The notes under the pieces are model-generated. The model was given only the letters and a program-made list of their open reading frames with translations, was not told the DNA's origin and made no database searches. DNA of 40,291 nucleotides from Candidatus Poseidonia sp. GTDB taxonomy: Archaea > Thermoplasmatota > Poseidoniia > Poseidoniales > Poseidoniaceae. Position numbers and translations under genes: made by a program. This document shows, piece after piece, positions 19,301 through 26,230 of the stretch. Positions within the stretch are counted from its first letter, which is position 1. The number at the start of each line of letters is the position of its first letter. The stretch is from the NCBI GenBank assembly GCA_023254355.1, contig JALRLR010000003.1, positions 1 through 40,291 on the forward strand, read 5' to 3'.

Positions 19301-21833
19301 GGACCTCAAGAACGGTTCAACTTTTACCAACCCCAATTACAACAGCATTCGCTTGATTCTGGACGGGAATTCTCCACTCGTGTTGAGCGCCACCCCGTTG
19401 GACGGAACTGAACGGCATGCCGGTGCTGCCGGTGTCGGCCAATCCGTCTCCATCGTGGTTCAGGACTCGGTTGACCCGCCCCGTCAACTCAACCTCCATT
19501 ATTGGGTGGGTTGCAAAGCGAGTGATGCCATTGGGTGCACCGATTACAACTTTGATGGCTTGCCCAACGAAGACGAGTACGAATTGGCCACGCTGTCCTC
19601 CCCCGAAACTCGAGCGGGCGGTCTGAACATTTTCGAAGGCCTCATCGACGACTCGATGTTGCTCCACCGCCAACGCGTTTCGTTTTACGTGACGGGTGAA
19701 GATGAACAAAACAACGAGATTGCCATGGGTCGCGGCCCGGTCTGCCCACCGTCCACCATCACCTGTGGTTATCGTCCGGGTGAAGTTGTCCCTGATTGGG
19801 ATGCTGACCTCGTGACGTATCACATCCGTCAAGAGTTTGAACCAGAGGTTGACCTCGGCAATTCGTCCATTTTGGGTCACGATGATTACGAACCGCTCCA
19901 CCCAGGCATCCCCTACACCGCCCAAATCAAACTGAGTGACACCAACGGGTGGCAAGACATTCAGTATGTCCAAGTGGCGCTTGGTGGAGACTTCGACGAC
20001 GACGAGTCCTCGCTGTTCATCTCCTTGGCCGAAGGCGAAGACGGTCTTCCCAAAGCCGTGATGACCTCCGGCTCAAACAACATCGCCGTCTCCAACTTGT
20101 ACTCCACGGTTGAACTTGAACAAGGCAACGAATCGGTGGTGATCATCCAAGCTCGGTTCCAATTGACCTGGATGTTCCCCGAAGGGTTTGACACCGACGG
20201 GGAATCCCACTTCCTCCCGAGAATCAAAGTCACCGACATGCCTTGCAACGACAACGAAGTCACCCCGTGCTTTGAGGTCGAAGAAGGCCTGGGTGATGAT
20301 TGGTGGAGCCTTGACAACGACTTCCGCTTTGATACCGAAGCCGGCCACATTCGTGCCATTGAATTGCGAAACAGTGAAAATCACTACAACCCCGAGAATT
20401 ACGAAACCATCATCGGCGCCGGTCAGGCTCTGAGGGTCTCGGGCCGAGTGTTGTTTTCGGAGGACGAAACGCCCGCACCCCCCGGGGCGTTTGACGTGGT
20501 GTTCGGTGATTTCGAGAACAATTGGCGAACCTCCACTCGTGAAGACGGTGAATTCAGCCTCGATTTGCTCGTGCCTTCCGTTCGGTCCGGCCGGCTCGAC
20601 CTGCGCCTCAGCATGGATGACTTGCCGGGGCTGGCCTTTGATGAGACACCGTTCTCTCCGCGCGTCCGATTGGCCGTGGACAGTGCACGACCCACCATCG
20701 ACAGCATCTCCTTGGGAGGTGTTCCTGCTGGCTCGCCGCTCTCCATCGGTGCAGCCAACGATCTCCAAGTCATTCTCATCACCAACGACGAGAACGGGTT
20801 TAATTTCGAGGAATCTGCCGTCCTCCATTACCGCGTGAAAGCAGGCGAGGCTGAAATTTCTCGAGGAAGCGTCTTGCTTCCCGAGATCACACCGTTTGGC
20901 CAGCAATACTTCTGGAGCGGCTCCTTGGATTTGACCGATTCTGGCGCAACCACCCTCCTGCCGTATTACACCGTTGATGTTTGGGTCTCGGGTTCGGACG
21001 AAGCCGGCAACCCCTACGATACCCTTGGTAACTCCATGTCCGATGCCTTTGCATCATGGCCTCTCGCCTTGCTTGGACCTCGCGTGGACCTGCAGGATGC
21101 GTCCACCTCCATGCAGTGGGATGTTCCCAGTCCCTACGAAGGTGAAACGGCGACGATGGTGGTGAACACCCAGAATTTGGGTGGGAACGGCATGGTTGAA
21201 TTTGCCCTTCAGCAATTGGTTGACGGTGGATTCTGGTCGACCGTGAACGTGGTCGGTCTTGAAGCCACGGCAGGCGTCCCCCTCTCGGTTTCACTGCCGG
21301 TGGTCGCCACCGAGCAGGCCGGTACCGTAATCGAATACCGTGTGATCGTGATGGTTGACGGCGTCGAGATGGACCGTCACACCGTTGATTCGTTGCTCAT
21401 CAAGGAAGAAACGATTCGAGACGGCGAGGCCCTTTCTCAACAGCTCTCCACCGATGTGTTCAGCGTGACCCTGTTCATCATCGCGTTGGCCTCGGTGTCC
21501 TTTGGCATGTACGCCCTTGTCATGCGACGCCGCATGCTCGCCCCGGAGTCGGAGGAGGAGATGGCCGACCAAACCGATGTGGTCGCTGAGGAAATGCAAG
21601 CCACCAAGACCGTGCCGACCATCGTGGCCCCACCGGCACCGTCAGCTGCACAAGCCATCCCGCCCCCTCCTGGTGCGAGTGTACCCCCACCTCCGCAAAA
21701 CATCCCGAAGGCACCCGGACCTGACCGCTCTACTCCGCCCCCGGTTCCACCGACGGGCTTGCCGGAAGGTTGGAGTCAGGAGCAGTGGAATTCGTACGGT
21801 TGGCAATACATCGACGCGCTGTCAACGAAGTGA
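16392..21833 (+). CDS. Giant membrane-anchored surface protein with beta-propeller-like region
   Basis: An 1813-aa protein starting at ATG 16392; a TTG 24 nt upstream would add eight residues before the signal peptide and is less likely. The signal peptide spans about 1-43 (GIWLLLVGLMVLTPLGPMA). A Ser/Thr/Tyr-rich repeat region at about 170-500 (YDRVSGKVWVAHNAMNRLYA) suggests a beta-propeller. Next come beta-sandwich modules (ISADNGTHWEEVES; VSNDNGTTWLDAVNN) and several Ig-like domains. A single membrane helix at about 1688-1712 (VTLFIIALASVSFGMYALVM) precedes RRR, an acidic stretch and a Pro-rich tail ending WSQEQWNSYGWQYIDAL. Topology is outside-in with a cytoplasmic tail, like the protein at the window's left edge. 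Function is unknown; a sensor, adhesin or carbohydrate-binding scaffold is possible. Confidence 0.87.
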   Translation: MQGSGQHRLSARGIWLLLVGLMVLTPLGPMANVVSLQAEAAPGTRHVYQFSGGSSEHIALYQGANPDLGASVDLPRGALVTDVTMTLSGASATGWSQVVADDRVHWVRGAETGIDDRSGDLTLALANISRNFLPHGEDAYINPNSDAWLDNGSYALRQPHTSNATESLFSQQSTKTSSSFMAQSQGAILKHHDWLFLSTWSSSSFHNVVERLYPNNATRESVITLDQASCTLPQKHSSSYYAYYGFRDWTVTDDERLFGILSGYRYTYGSTAPVNYHRVMEMDISRDDTWTCIDSYDISPSVGEYTGIAYDRVSGKVWVAHNAMNRLYAYDFAGDGTGTYTRSQEFYTYTSSSSSTWECGGSTSSNQKQMLRGLAVNGSTFYMRCQKDQYYNDRDQLEAWSVSGSSSALIPENTVRQISRLGYGLQYDGERFVTVDSGYSTWSGATLYYREFGTGWMYETTPSPGTTTWYGDVIRTGDDVLAANVQTYWSAASIGDRVDYWISADNGTHWEEVESNATIHFDHPGNELVWKAQLIGSTAVSWWVDMDYATAYSLQGDWTSPHFNTGTKVGKVRPQWTADVPSGTTLSVQVSNDNGTTWLDAVNNGETSFSTEAAGNTLRYAIVMGTSDLTKTPKLDRFVLEYEEGYPDRPMLDIGGDGTYDWESVLFLNESSVVASDDSPVGDVVKQAPTLVDAFNDHIPENGDGTVNIPIGVKAASSGRVKISNIDITYAMQTRAVDASFEGGLAAPDGIYRNFITRVAPGDDVDRVTKAVIGIDHSHGENPSFTWERGDSCTVNSDAGGIVVFDVANCTSSVDANDVVSIWMPTKVNWTWDDESRTEAIISVEDDLGPSVNQWESSSMKLVVENDIQLDGLRVWEETGRQLYPMDWVRGGFNLSFSGSIHFQDSQLMPPAGSFSLRVIGQNVTYDGDPMGEPMVLYEEVNPAFGAYNMTFTSPIESTPGGMIFYVQAVDLKNGSTFTNPNYNSIRLILDGNSPLVLSATPLDGTERHAGAAGVGQSVSIVVQDSVDPPRQLNLHYWVGCKASDAIGCTDYNFDGLPNEDEYELATLSSPETRAGGLNIFEGLIDDSMLLHRQRVSFYVTGEDEQNNEIAMGRGPVCPPSTITCGYRPGEVVPDWDADLVTYHIRQEFEPEVDLGNSSILGHDDYEPLHPGIPYTAQIKLSDTNGWQDIQYVQVALGGDFDDDESSLFISLAEGEDGLPKAVMTSGSNNIAVSNLYSTVELEQGNESVVIIQARFQLTWMFPEGFDTDGESHFLPRIKVTDMPCNDNEVTPCFEVEEGLGDDWWSLDNDFRFDTEAGHIRAIELRNSENHYNPENYETIIGAGQALRVSGRVLFSEDETPAPPGAFDVVFGDFENNWRTSTREDGEFSLDLLVPSVRSGRLDLRLSMDDLPGLAFDETPFSPRVRLAVDSARPTIDSISLGGVPAGSPLSIGAANDLQVILITNDENGFNFEESAVLHYRVKAGEAEISRGSVLLPEITPFGQQYFWSGSLDLTDSGATTLLPYYTVDVWVSGSDEAGNPYDTLGNSMSDAFASWPLALLGPRVDLQDASTSMQWDVPSPYEGETATMVVNTQNLGGNGMVEFALQQLVDGGFWSTVNVVGLEATAGVPLSVSLPVVATEQAGTVIEYRVIVMVDGVEMDRHTVDSLLIKEETIRDGEALSQQLSTDVFSVTLFIIALASVSFGMYALVMRRRMLAPESEEEMADQTDVVAEEMQATKTVPTIVAPPAPSAAQAIPPPPGASVPPPPQNIPKAPGPDRSTPPPVPPTGLPEGWSQEQWNSYGWQYIDALSTK

Positions 21834-21847
21834 GGCGGTCCTCGTTG

Positions 21848-22285
21848 GTGGACGCTCCGGTCGATGGGATGGTGACGCTTCAAGAGCGGACCGTTAATTT
21901 GGTCAACCAACTCAACATGCCGCTGGTTGAGGTTTCGTTGGTGCTTGCGCGCCACATCAACCAACTCATGGCGACGTTGAACGAACACCTTTCCCAATCC
22001 GGCGAAAGCGTGAGTGAACAGGTGCATTCGCCTTGGCCCATCGATGTGGAAGCCGTCGACTCCTCGAGCACGTTTGCGCTTGAAAAGGTCATGAACATCG
22101 TGGACCAGCAGCGCATGGACATCCTCGACACGCTCATCCGCGTCACCCTGGTCGAAATCAACGCCTCTGTCGTGGATGCGTTGTTGGCGTTGCGGGCATG
22201 GGAACATTTGGCACGGACCCAACTGGCACAGGCCACCGGGCCGGGGCAGTTGTTTTCTCCTCTGAACATACCCGAGGACTGGTAA
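21848..22285 (+). CDS. Small helical protein of unknown function
   Basis: About 145 aa, predicted mostly alpha-helical with heptad-like hydrophobic spacing (NLVNQLNMPLVEVSLVLARH; VMNIVDQQRMDILDTLIRV). There is no signal peptide, membrane helix or known motif; the C terminus is FSPLNIPEDW. The start is uncertain: GTG 21848 and TTG 21845 follow a weak TGAGG near the upstream stop, and ATG 21869 would shorten it by seven residues. It follows the giant surface gene by 14 nt and precedes the lipoprotein gene by 37 nt, so it probably shares their transcript. I do not recognise the family; a cytoplasmic oligomeric helical bundle is all the sequence supports. Confidence 0.65.
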   Translation: MDAPVDGMVTLQERTVNLVNQLNMPLVEVSLVLARHINQLMATLNEHLSQSGESVSEQVHSPWPIDVEAVDSSSTFALEKVMNIVDQQRMDILDTLIRVTLVEINASVVDALLALRAWEHLARTQLAQATGPGQLFSPLNIPEDW

Positions 22286-22322
22286 ACAAGGAATTGAAGA
22301 ACAACCGACGTGAGGGTTGAGC

Positions 22323-23111
22323 ATGAACGCAAGGCATCTTCGCAGTCTCCTGTTGGCCACCTTGCTCATGGTGGGGCCCATGTCGGGTTGTTTGGGTGAG
22401 GACGGTTTTGAGTTGCTCCCCGAAAAAAAGGGGATTCCCGGAGGCTTGACGCTGGCCTGTTTGAGAGGGTCCGTGTATACCTCTTTGGTGATTGAAATTG
22501 ACCATGCGCCGGGTTACCGACCGTACACCAGCAGCACCGACCTTTTGGTTGAACGGCTGGAATCGGTCTGCGACAAACCCTCAGGGATCACCGTGAAATT
22601 CAACGAAGTAACGTTTGACCACGAAGGGTCATGGTCGGCTCAAGACGTTCGAGATGCAGGTTGGGAGGCCAAGGATGCTTCGCCGACCGATGGCACGACC
22701 CTCCGATGGCAATTCGTGTTCCCTGAAGGGGTCTACGAAGACGAGAGCGTTTTGGGGGTCGCCGTTGATGCCTCCACCGTCGCGTTGTTCGGTGATTCCA
22801 TTGAGGAAGCCGACGGATTGTTTGGTCGTCCTTCGGTGGAAGACGTTGAGAACAGCGTTTTGGTCCATGAAGCCGGTCACTTGTTGGGGTTGGTCAACTT
22901 GGTCTACCAATCACCGGTGGCCCACGAAGATTCCGAACACCCCGGCCATTCAAACAACGACAACTCCGTCATGTATTGGGCCATTGAATCCACTGACCTG
23001 ACCAACTTCATCTTTGGAAACCTTCCAACTGAATTCGATGATGATGACCTCGCCGACCTTGCTGGATTGGCCAGCGGCGACATTGAGGTCCGGGATCAAC
23101 TTTGGCCCTGA
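22323..23111 (+). CDS. Metzincin-like zinc metalloprotease lipoprotein
   Basis: A 262-aa surface protein. The N terminus (LRSLLLATLLMVGPMSGCLG) has a lipobox-like MSGC, indicating lipid anchoring outside the membrane. The catalytic motif HEAGHLLGLVN starts at residue 182 (zinc-binding His, general-base Glu, second His), followed by a Glu/His-rich segment (HEDSEHPGHSNNDN) and a Met-turn-like SVMYW. The usual third ligand of HExxHxxGxxH/D is Asn here; a downstream His could serve instead. Similar HExxHxxGLVN...LMYW proteins occur among prokaryotic membrane metalloproteases. ATG 22323 is chosen because TGAGGG at 22311-22316 precedes it. It likely processes surface proteins or external peptides; the substrate is unknown. 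Confidence 0.82.
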   Translation: MNARHLRSLLLATLLMVGPMSGCLGEDGFELLPEKKGIPGGLTLACLRGSVYTSLVIEIDHAPGYRPYTSSTDLLVERLESVCDKPSGITVKFNEVTFDHEGSWSAQDVRDAGWEAKDASPTDGTTLRWQFVFPEGVYEDESVLGVAVDASTVALFGDSIEEADGLFGRPSVEDVENSVLVHEAGHLLGLVNLVYQSPVAHEDSEHPGHSNNDNSVMYWAIESTDLTNFIFGNLPTEFDDDDLADLAGLASGDIEVRDQLWP

Positions 23112-23431
23112 CCCATGCTGGCAACGGCGTCTCGCCATGCATCAAAGATGGACCAAAGGTAGAGTCCCAGCCAAAGGATGATGGTCAGCGCAAGCGGGAT
23201 TTGCAGCAAACTCCAATCCACCGCTCGCTGGTGCTGGCGGTTGAAGTGCTGGCCGAGAAAGAGAAAAGGCACGGCAGCCAGCAACGCCGCAATGAGGGGG
23301 CGCATCGCCCCCCACATGCCCACGCCAAAGGTGATCTCCCGCCAAATTTCCCGAGCGATTCGGGTCGGTAGGAATCCTTTCGGTTCCATGGTGGATTCGG
23401 GAGAGAGCTGGACCACCAGTTCCTCTTCCAT
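23096..23431 (-). CDS. Small two-helix membrane protein
   Basis: About 111 aa from ATG 23431. An acidic N-terminal segment is followed by an amphipathic basic stretch (PTRIAREIWREITFG). Two hydrophobic helices follow, at about residues 44-62 (LIAALLAAVPFLFLG) and 78-98 (LQIPLALTIILWLGLYLW). The frame extends further upstream, but that part lacks membrane or domain features and would run into the divergent peptidase/Nudix gene. The 3' end overlaps the convergent lipoprotein gene by 16 nt. No family is recognised. Confidence 0.68.
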   Translation of the reverse strand: MEEELVVQLSPESTMEPKGFLPTRIAREIWREITFGVGMWGAMRPLIAALLAAVPFLFLGQHFNRQHQRAVDWSLLQIPLALTIILWLGLYLWSIFDAWRDAVASMGQGQS

Positions 23432-23515
23432 AGACGTCGGTGAACCTGCTGGTTTGTCAAGATGACGCCATGCAACGGGGGGATGGATGAAAAACCTCGG
23501 GTCCTTCATCCCTCC

Positions 23516-24535
23516 ATGCCTGCATCGAAGTCGGTCCTCATCACCGGTTTCGAACCGTTCGGAGGCCACACCACCAACATCAGCGCCACGGTGGCGGTGG
23601 CCTTGGGGTCGCTTCGGTCCATTCTTCATCCATGGACCGATGAAACGGTCGACCTCAAGGTGACCGCACGAGTGTTGCCCGTTGATGCGAACGGAGCACG
23701 TGACTGCGGTGAACGCTGGCGGTCTGGAGAGCGATGGGATGCGATTCTCCACATGGGCTTGTGTGAGTCATGTGAACTCCCTCGGGTTGAACGATTGGCG
23801 CGTGACCGACTTCACATGCGGATACCCGACAATCAAGGCAGGCAATCCACGGAAGGAACACTTGACGGTGGCGGAGCACGCGGGTGTTGGGTTGACCCAG
23901 GGGCGTTTGTCCGAGGGGGGCGATTCAGCGGGGCAGAGGTGTCCGACGATGCGGGGTCGTTTGTCTGCAACGAGACGTATTTTCACACCCTTGCTGCTTT
24001 GAGTGACGAGGGTGAAGGTCACCCGGTGCCGACGCCGGCTCTGTTTGTCCATCTTCCCCACCAGACGGTCATGCCCGTTGAGGATGCGCTCGAATTTGTG
24101 AAGGGCATCCTGCCCAGCCTCGTGTTTCCTTATCCTCCCGACGCCGTTCACGTCGTGGCGGCCTCGATCACGAACGGTTCGGGCCTTCCATTGGTTGCTC
24201 GCCGTGGCCCCGACCAACGCGATGCTGGTTTGTGGGAGTTTCCCGGAGGAAAATGCGAACCCGGTGAAGCTTGGAATCATGCCTTGCGCCGCGAAATCAA
24301 GGAAGAATTGGGCCTTGAGGTGACGCCAAGCCGGTTGTTGGGTACGTGGCTGAGGCCCAATGAACATGCGTGCTACGTGATTCACTTGGTTGGTGCGATC
24401 TTGAACCAACCCTCCGCTCAGCCGACCCTGAGCGTCCACGACGCATGGATGTGGGTTGATGAAACAACAGCCGATTCACTCGCGTGGGCTGGGCGTGACG
24501 GGGAGATGCACCAACTCCTGGCTTCACTGGTTTAG
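23516..24535 (+). CDS. Pyroglutamyl peptidase I (C15) fused to a Nudix hydrolase
   Basis: About 339 aa with two enzyme domains. Residues ~6-210 match pyrrolidone-carboxyl peptidase (family C15): opening VLITGFEPFGG, Glu92 in RVERLARD, Cys151 in SDDAGSFVCNETYF and His179 in FVHLPHQT, the expected Glu-Cys-His set with spacing like known enzymes. These remove N-terminal pyroglutamate from peptides. Residues ~220-339 form a Nudix domain with the exact box Gx5Ex7REUxEExGU at 245-267 (E251, R259, E260, E263, E264), preceded by LWEFPGG. Nudix enzymes cleave nucleoside diphosphate-X compounds or 8-oxo-dGTP. The frame runs continuously through both domains. ATG 23516 is chosen by comparison with C15 N termini; ATG 23483 and 23462 are alternatives. 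The functional link between the halves is unknown. Confidence 0.88.
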   Translation: MPASKSVLITGFEPFGGHTTNISATVAVALGSLRSILHPWTDETVDLKVTARVLPVDANGARDCGERWRSGERWDAILHMGLCESCELPRVERLARDRLHMRIPDNQGRQSTEGTLDGGGARGCWVDPGAFVRGGRFSGAEVSDDAGSFVCNETYFHTLAALSDEGEGHPVPTPALFVHLPHQTVMPVEDALEFVKGILPSLVFPYPPDAVHVVAASITNGSGLPLVARRGPDQRDAGLWEFPGGKCEPGEAWNHALRREIKEELGLEVTPSRLLGTWLRPNEHACYVIHLVGAILNQPSAQPTLSVHDAWMWVDETTADSLAWAGRDGEMHQLLASLV

Positions 24536-25047
24536 AGCCAAGTCGAGGCTTCACCATCGTCGTCCATGGCTCGGTCGTCATGCACGGAACGAGGTACTTG
24601 GGTGCGGCCGGGATGCCACGTGGCGGCTTGCAACCATTCACCCAATCCCTCGCCTTCGATTTCCAAGGTGAAGACGCCGCCCAGCGGTTCTTCACCCGGG
24701 ATGGGAAACGAAATCTTCCCGGCAAGGGCGGCTTGCCTTGAAATTGAAAAGACGGTTCGGTTTTCGCTCAATTCTCTTGCCATCGCATCGAGCGCCGTGT
24801 CCAAAATTCGTTGCTCGTGAAGGAAGGAGAGAAAGGTCCGCATCGAAACGTGGGTAAACACCCATTCGGCGTTCACGGCTGCTCCAAATTCAGGTTCTTC
24901 GGGGAGAGGTTCGGGATTCAATTCAGGAAACAGGTTTCCGAGTGCTTTGGCCACGGCAAGCGGTGAATCAGCGCCATGAAGCCCTGTGGTCAGACGGACT
25001 TGGAAGCCTTCGTCGATGCCCGTCAAACGGAGCCTCGCCTCGGACAT
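24532..25047 (-). CDS. UPF0201 / PF01877-type archaeal RNA-binding-like protein
   Basis: A 171-aa protein resembling the archaea-specific UPF0201 family (PF01877, described as RNA binding). It shows SPLAVAKALGNLFPELNPE in the first third, then the family's most recognisable stretch, FLHEQRILDTALDAMA, followed by a hydrophobic strand, SRQAALAGKISFPI and GVFTLEIEGEG. It has a somewhat extended acidic C-terminal tail (DDDGEASTWL). No membrane segment. The stop overlaps that of the convergent peptidase/Nudix gene by 4 nt. Exact molecular role is not established. Confidence 0.78.
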   Translation of the reverse strand: MSEARLRLTGIDEGFQVRLTTGLHGADSPLAVAKALGNLFPELNPEPLPEEPEFGAAVNAEWVFTHVSMRTFLSFLHEQRILDTALDAMARELSENRTVFSISRQAALAGKISFPIPGEEPLGGVFTLEIEGEGLGEWLQAATWHPGRTQVPRSVHDDRAMDDDGEASTWL

Positions 25048-25138
25048 ATCCGGCGTAGCACTGCACCCGTCAAGAATCTAGGGGTGACCTTCTTCCATGG
25101 CGAAGGGGTGAAGAATCGGTGGTGTTCCCCTCAAGAAC

Positions 25139-26176
25139 ATGGATGAGCCCAGCGGTCCCGTTTTAGCGACCGTCATCCCCGTTTACAACGAGGCGTCGCA
25201 CGTGGCGACGTGCCTGAACTCGTTGATCAACCAAACGTTGGCTCCGGAACAGCACATGATCATGGTGCTGGACGGTGGATCAACCGATGGCACACGCTCC
25301 ATCGTTCAATCCATCATGGCCACCGCCTCCACCGATGGGGGGCCACCGATGGTGCTCCTTGACAATCCTGGCCGGACGGTAGCCCATGCACGAAACCTCG
25401 CCTTAGAACACCTTCCACCGACGGTCCAATTCTTGATTGAGATGATCGGCCATGCGGTGGTGGAATCCTCGCATCTGGAGCAGCGGCTCGAAGCATGGTC
25501 TGCATGTGAACGTCTCGCAGGAGATGCTCTTGCCGGTGTCGGGGTCAGGGTGGTGCCGTTGAACCAAGGCCGAGGGGGCGTGACGATGTGGATTGAGGGA
25601 GTATTGGCCTCTCCCTTGGGCCAAAGCGGTGGTCAATTCGCCAAGTTCACCAAGCCCGAACCGACCTCCGTACCTGCGTTCGTGATGCATAAACGTCAGG
25701 CGGTTGAAGCCGTTGGTGGTTGGGATGAGGCCTTCATCACCAGCCAAGACAGCGATCTTTCCATGCGCCTGCAAAAGGCCGGCCACGTCCTTTACCGACA
25801 CCCGTCACCAACGGTGGCGATGCATAAACGGTCCAGTCTTCGTCAATGGTGGAAAATGGGTCACCGATACGGGTTTTGGCGAACCAAGGTGTTGCTCAAA
25901 CACCCAACTCGAGCCACGTGGCAGGAATTCCTGCCCTTGCTGGGCTTGGTCATGACCGCGGTCCTCTCGCTTCAAGCACCTCAATTCGGCCTTTGGCTTC
26001 CCCTTCTCTACCTCGTGGCTCTTGCGCTTGCGGGAGTCCATCAAGCCCTCAAACAACGTGCGCTCTCCTGCCTATGGGGTGTCCCGCTTTGCTTGGTGAT
26101 GCTTCACACCAGTTTCACCCTGGGCTTGGCCGATGGCGTGGTTCGTCAGGGTCGTCTTCCAAGCGACCGGGCATGA
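25139..26176 (+). CDS. Family 2 glycosyltransferase, ExoA-like, membrane-associated
   Basis: A 345-aa GT-A-fold glycosyltransferase, probably acting at the inner membrane face to extend surface polysaccharide or glycoprotein sugar. The N-terminal domain has VIPVYNEASHVATCLNSL, VLDGGSTDGT and NPGRTVAHARNLAL, typical of GT2. At the place where ExoA-like enzymes usually have a metal-binding Asp before Gly-His, this protein reads IEMIGHAVV, so the Asp of the DxD motif appears replaced. The later acidic motif is SQDSDLSMRL (GGWDEAFITSQDSD). The C-terminal ~90 residues hold two or three hydrophobic helices (EFLPLLGLVMTAVLSL; LWLPLLYLVALALAG). It may decorate the surface proteins encoded nearby. First gene of a three-gene plus-strand run. 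Confidence 0.88.
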   Translation: MDEPSGPVLATVIPVYNEASHVATCLNSLINQTLAPEQHMIMVLDGGSTDGTRSIVQSIMATASTDGGPPMVLLDNPGRTVAHARNLALEHLPPTVQFLIEMIGHAVVESSHLEQRLEAWSACERLAGDALAGVGVRVVPLNQGRGGVTMWIEGVLASPLGQSGGQFAKFTKPEPTSVPAFVMHKRQAVEAVGGWDEAFITSQDSDLSMRLQKAGHVLYRHPSPTVAMHKRSSLRQWWKMGHRYGFWRTKVLLKHPTRATWQEFLPLLGLVMTAVLSLQAPQFGLWLPLLYLVALALAGVHQALKQRALSCLWGVPLCLVMLHTSFTLGLADGVVRQGRLPSDRA

Positions 26177-26216
26177 ATCATGGGTCCAATAGATACATGA
26201 GCAAACCGGGCATGAA
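26166..26216. repeat. 12-bp exact direct repeat flanking the intergenic gap
   Basis: ACCGGGCATGAA occurs at 26166-26177, across the glycosyltransferase stop, and again at 26205-26216, just before the ribosome-binding site of the next gene. Copies are 39 bp apart. It could be a small duplication or a binding-site pair; no known element matches. Confidence 0.5.
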
Positions 26217-26230
26217 ACAAGGTGAAGGCC

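Noticed and set aside
23432-23752. Upstream extension of the small minus-strand membrane protein to 218 residues
   Set aside because: The extra part lacks domain features and overlaps the catalytic N terminus of the C15-Nudix gene on the other strand.
25048-25138. 91-nt divergent gap examined for a tRNA or small RNA
   Set aside because: No cloverleaf or strong hairpin; only weak GGGGTGA/CCTTC-type complementarity. Probably just promoters.
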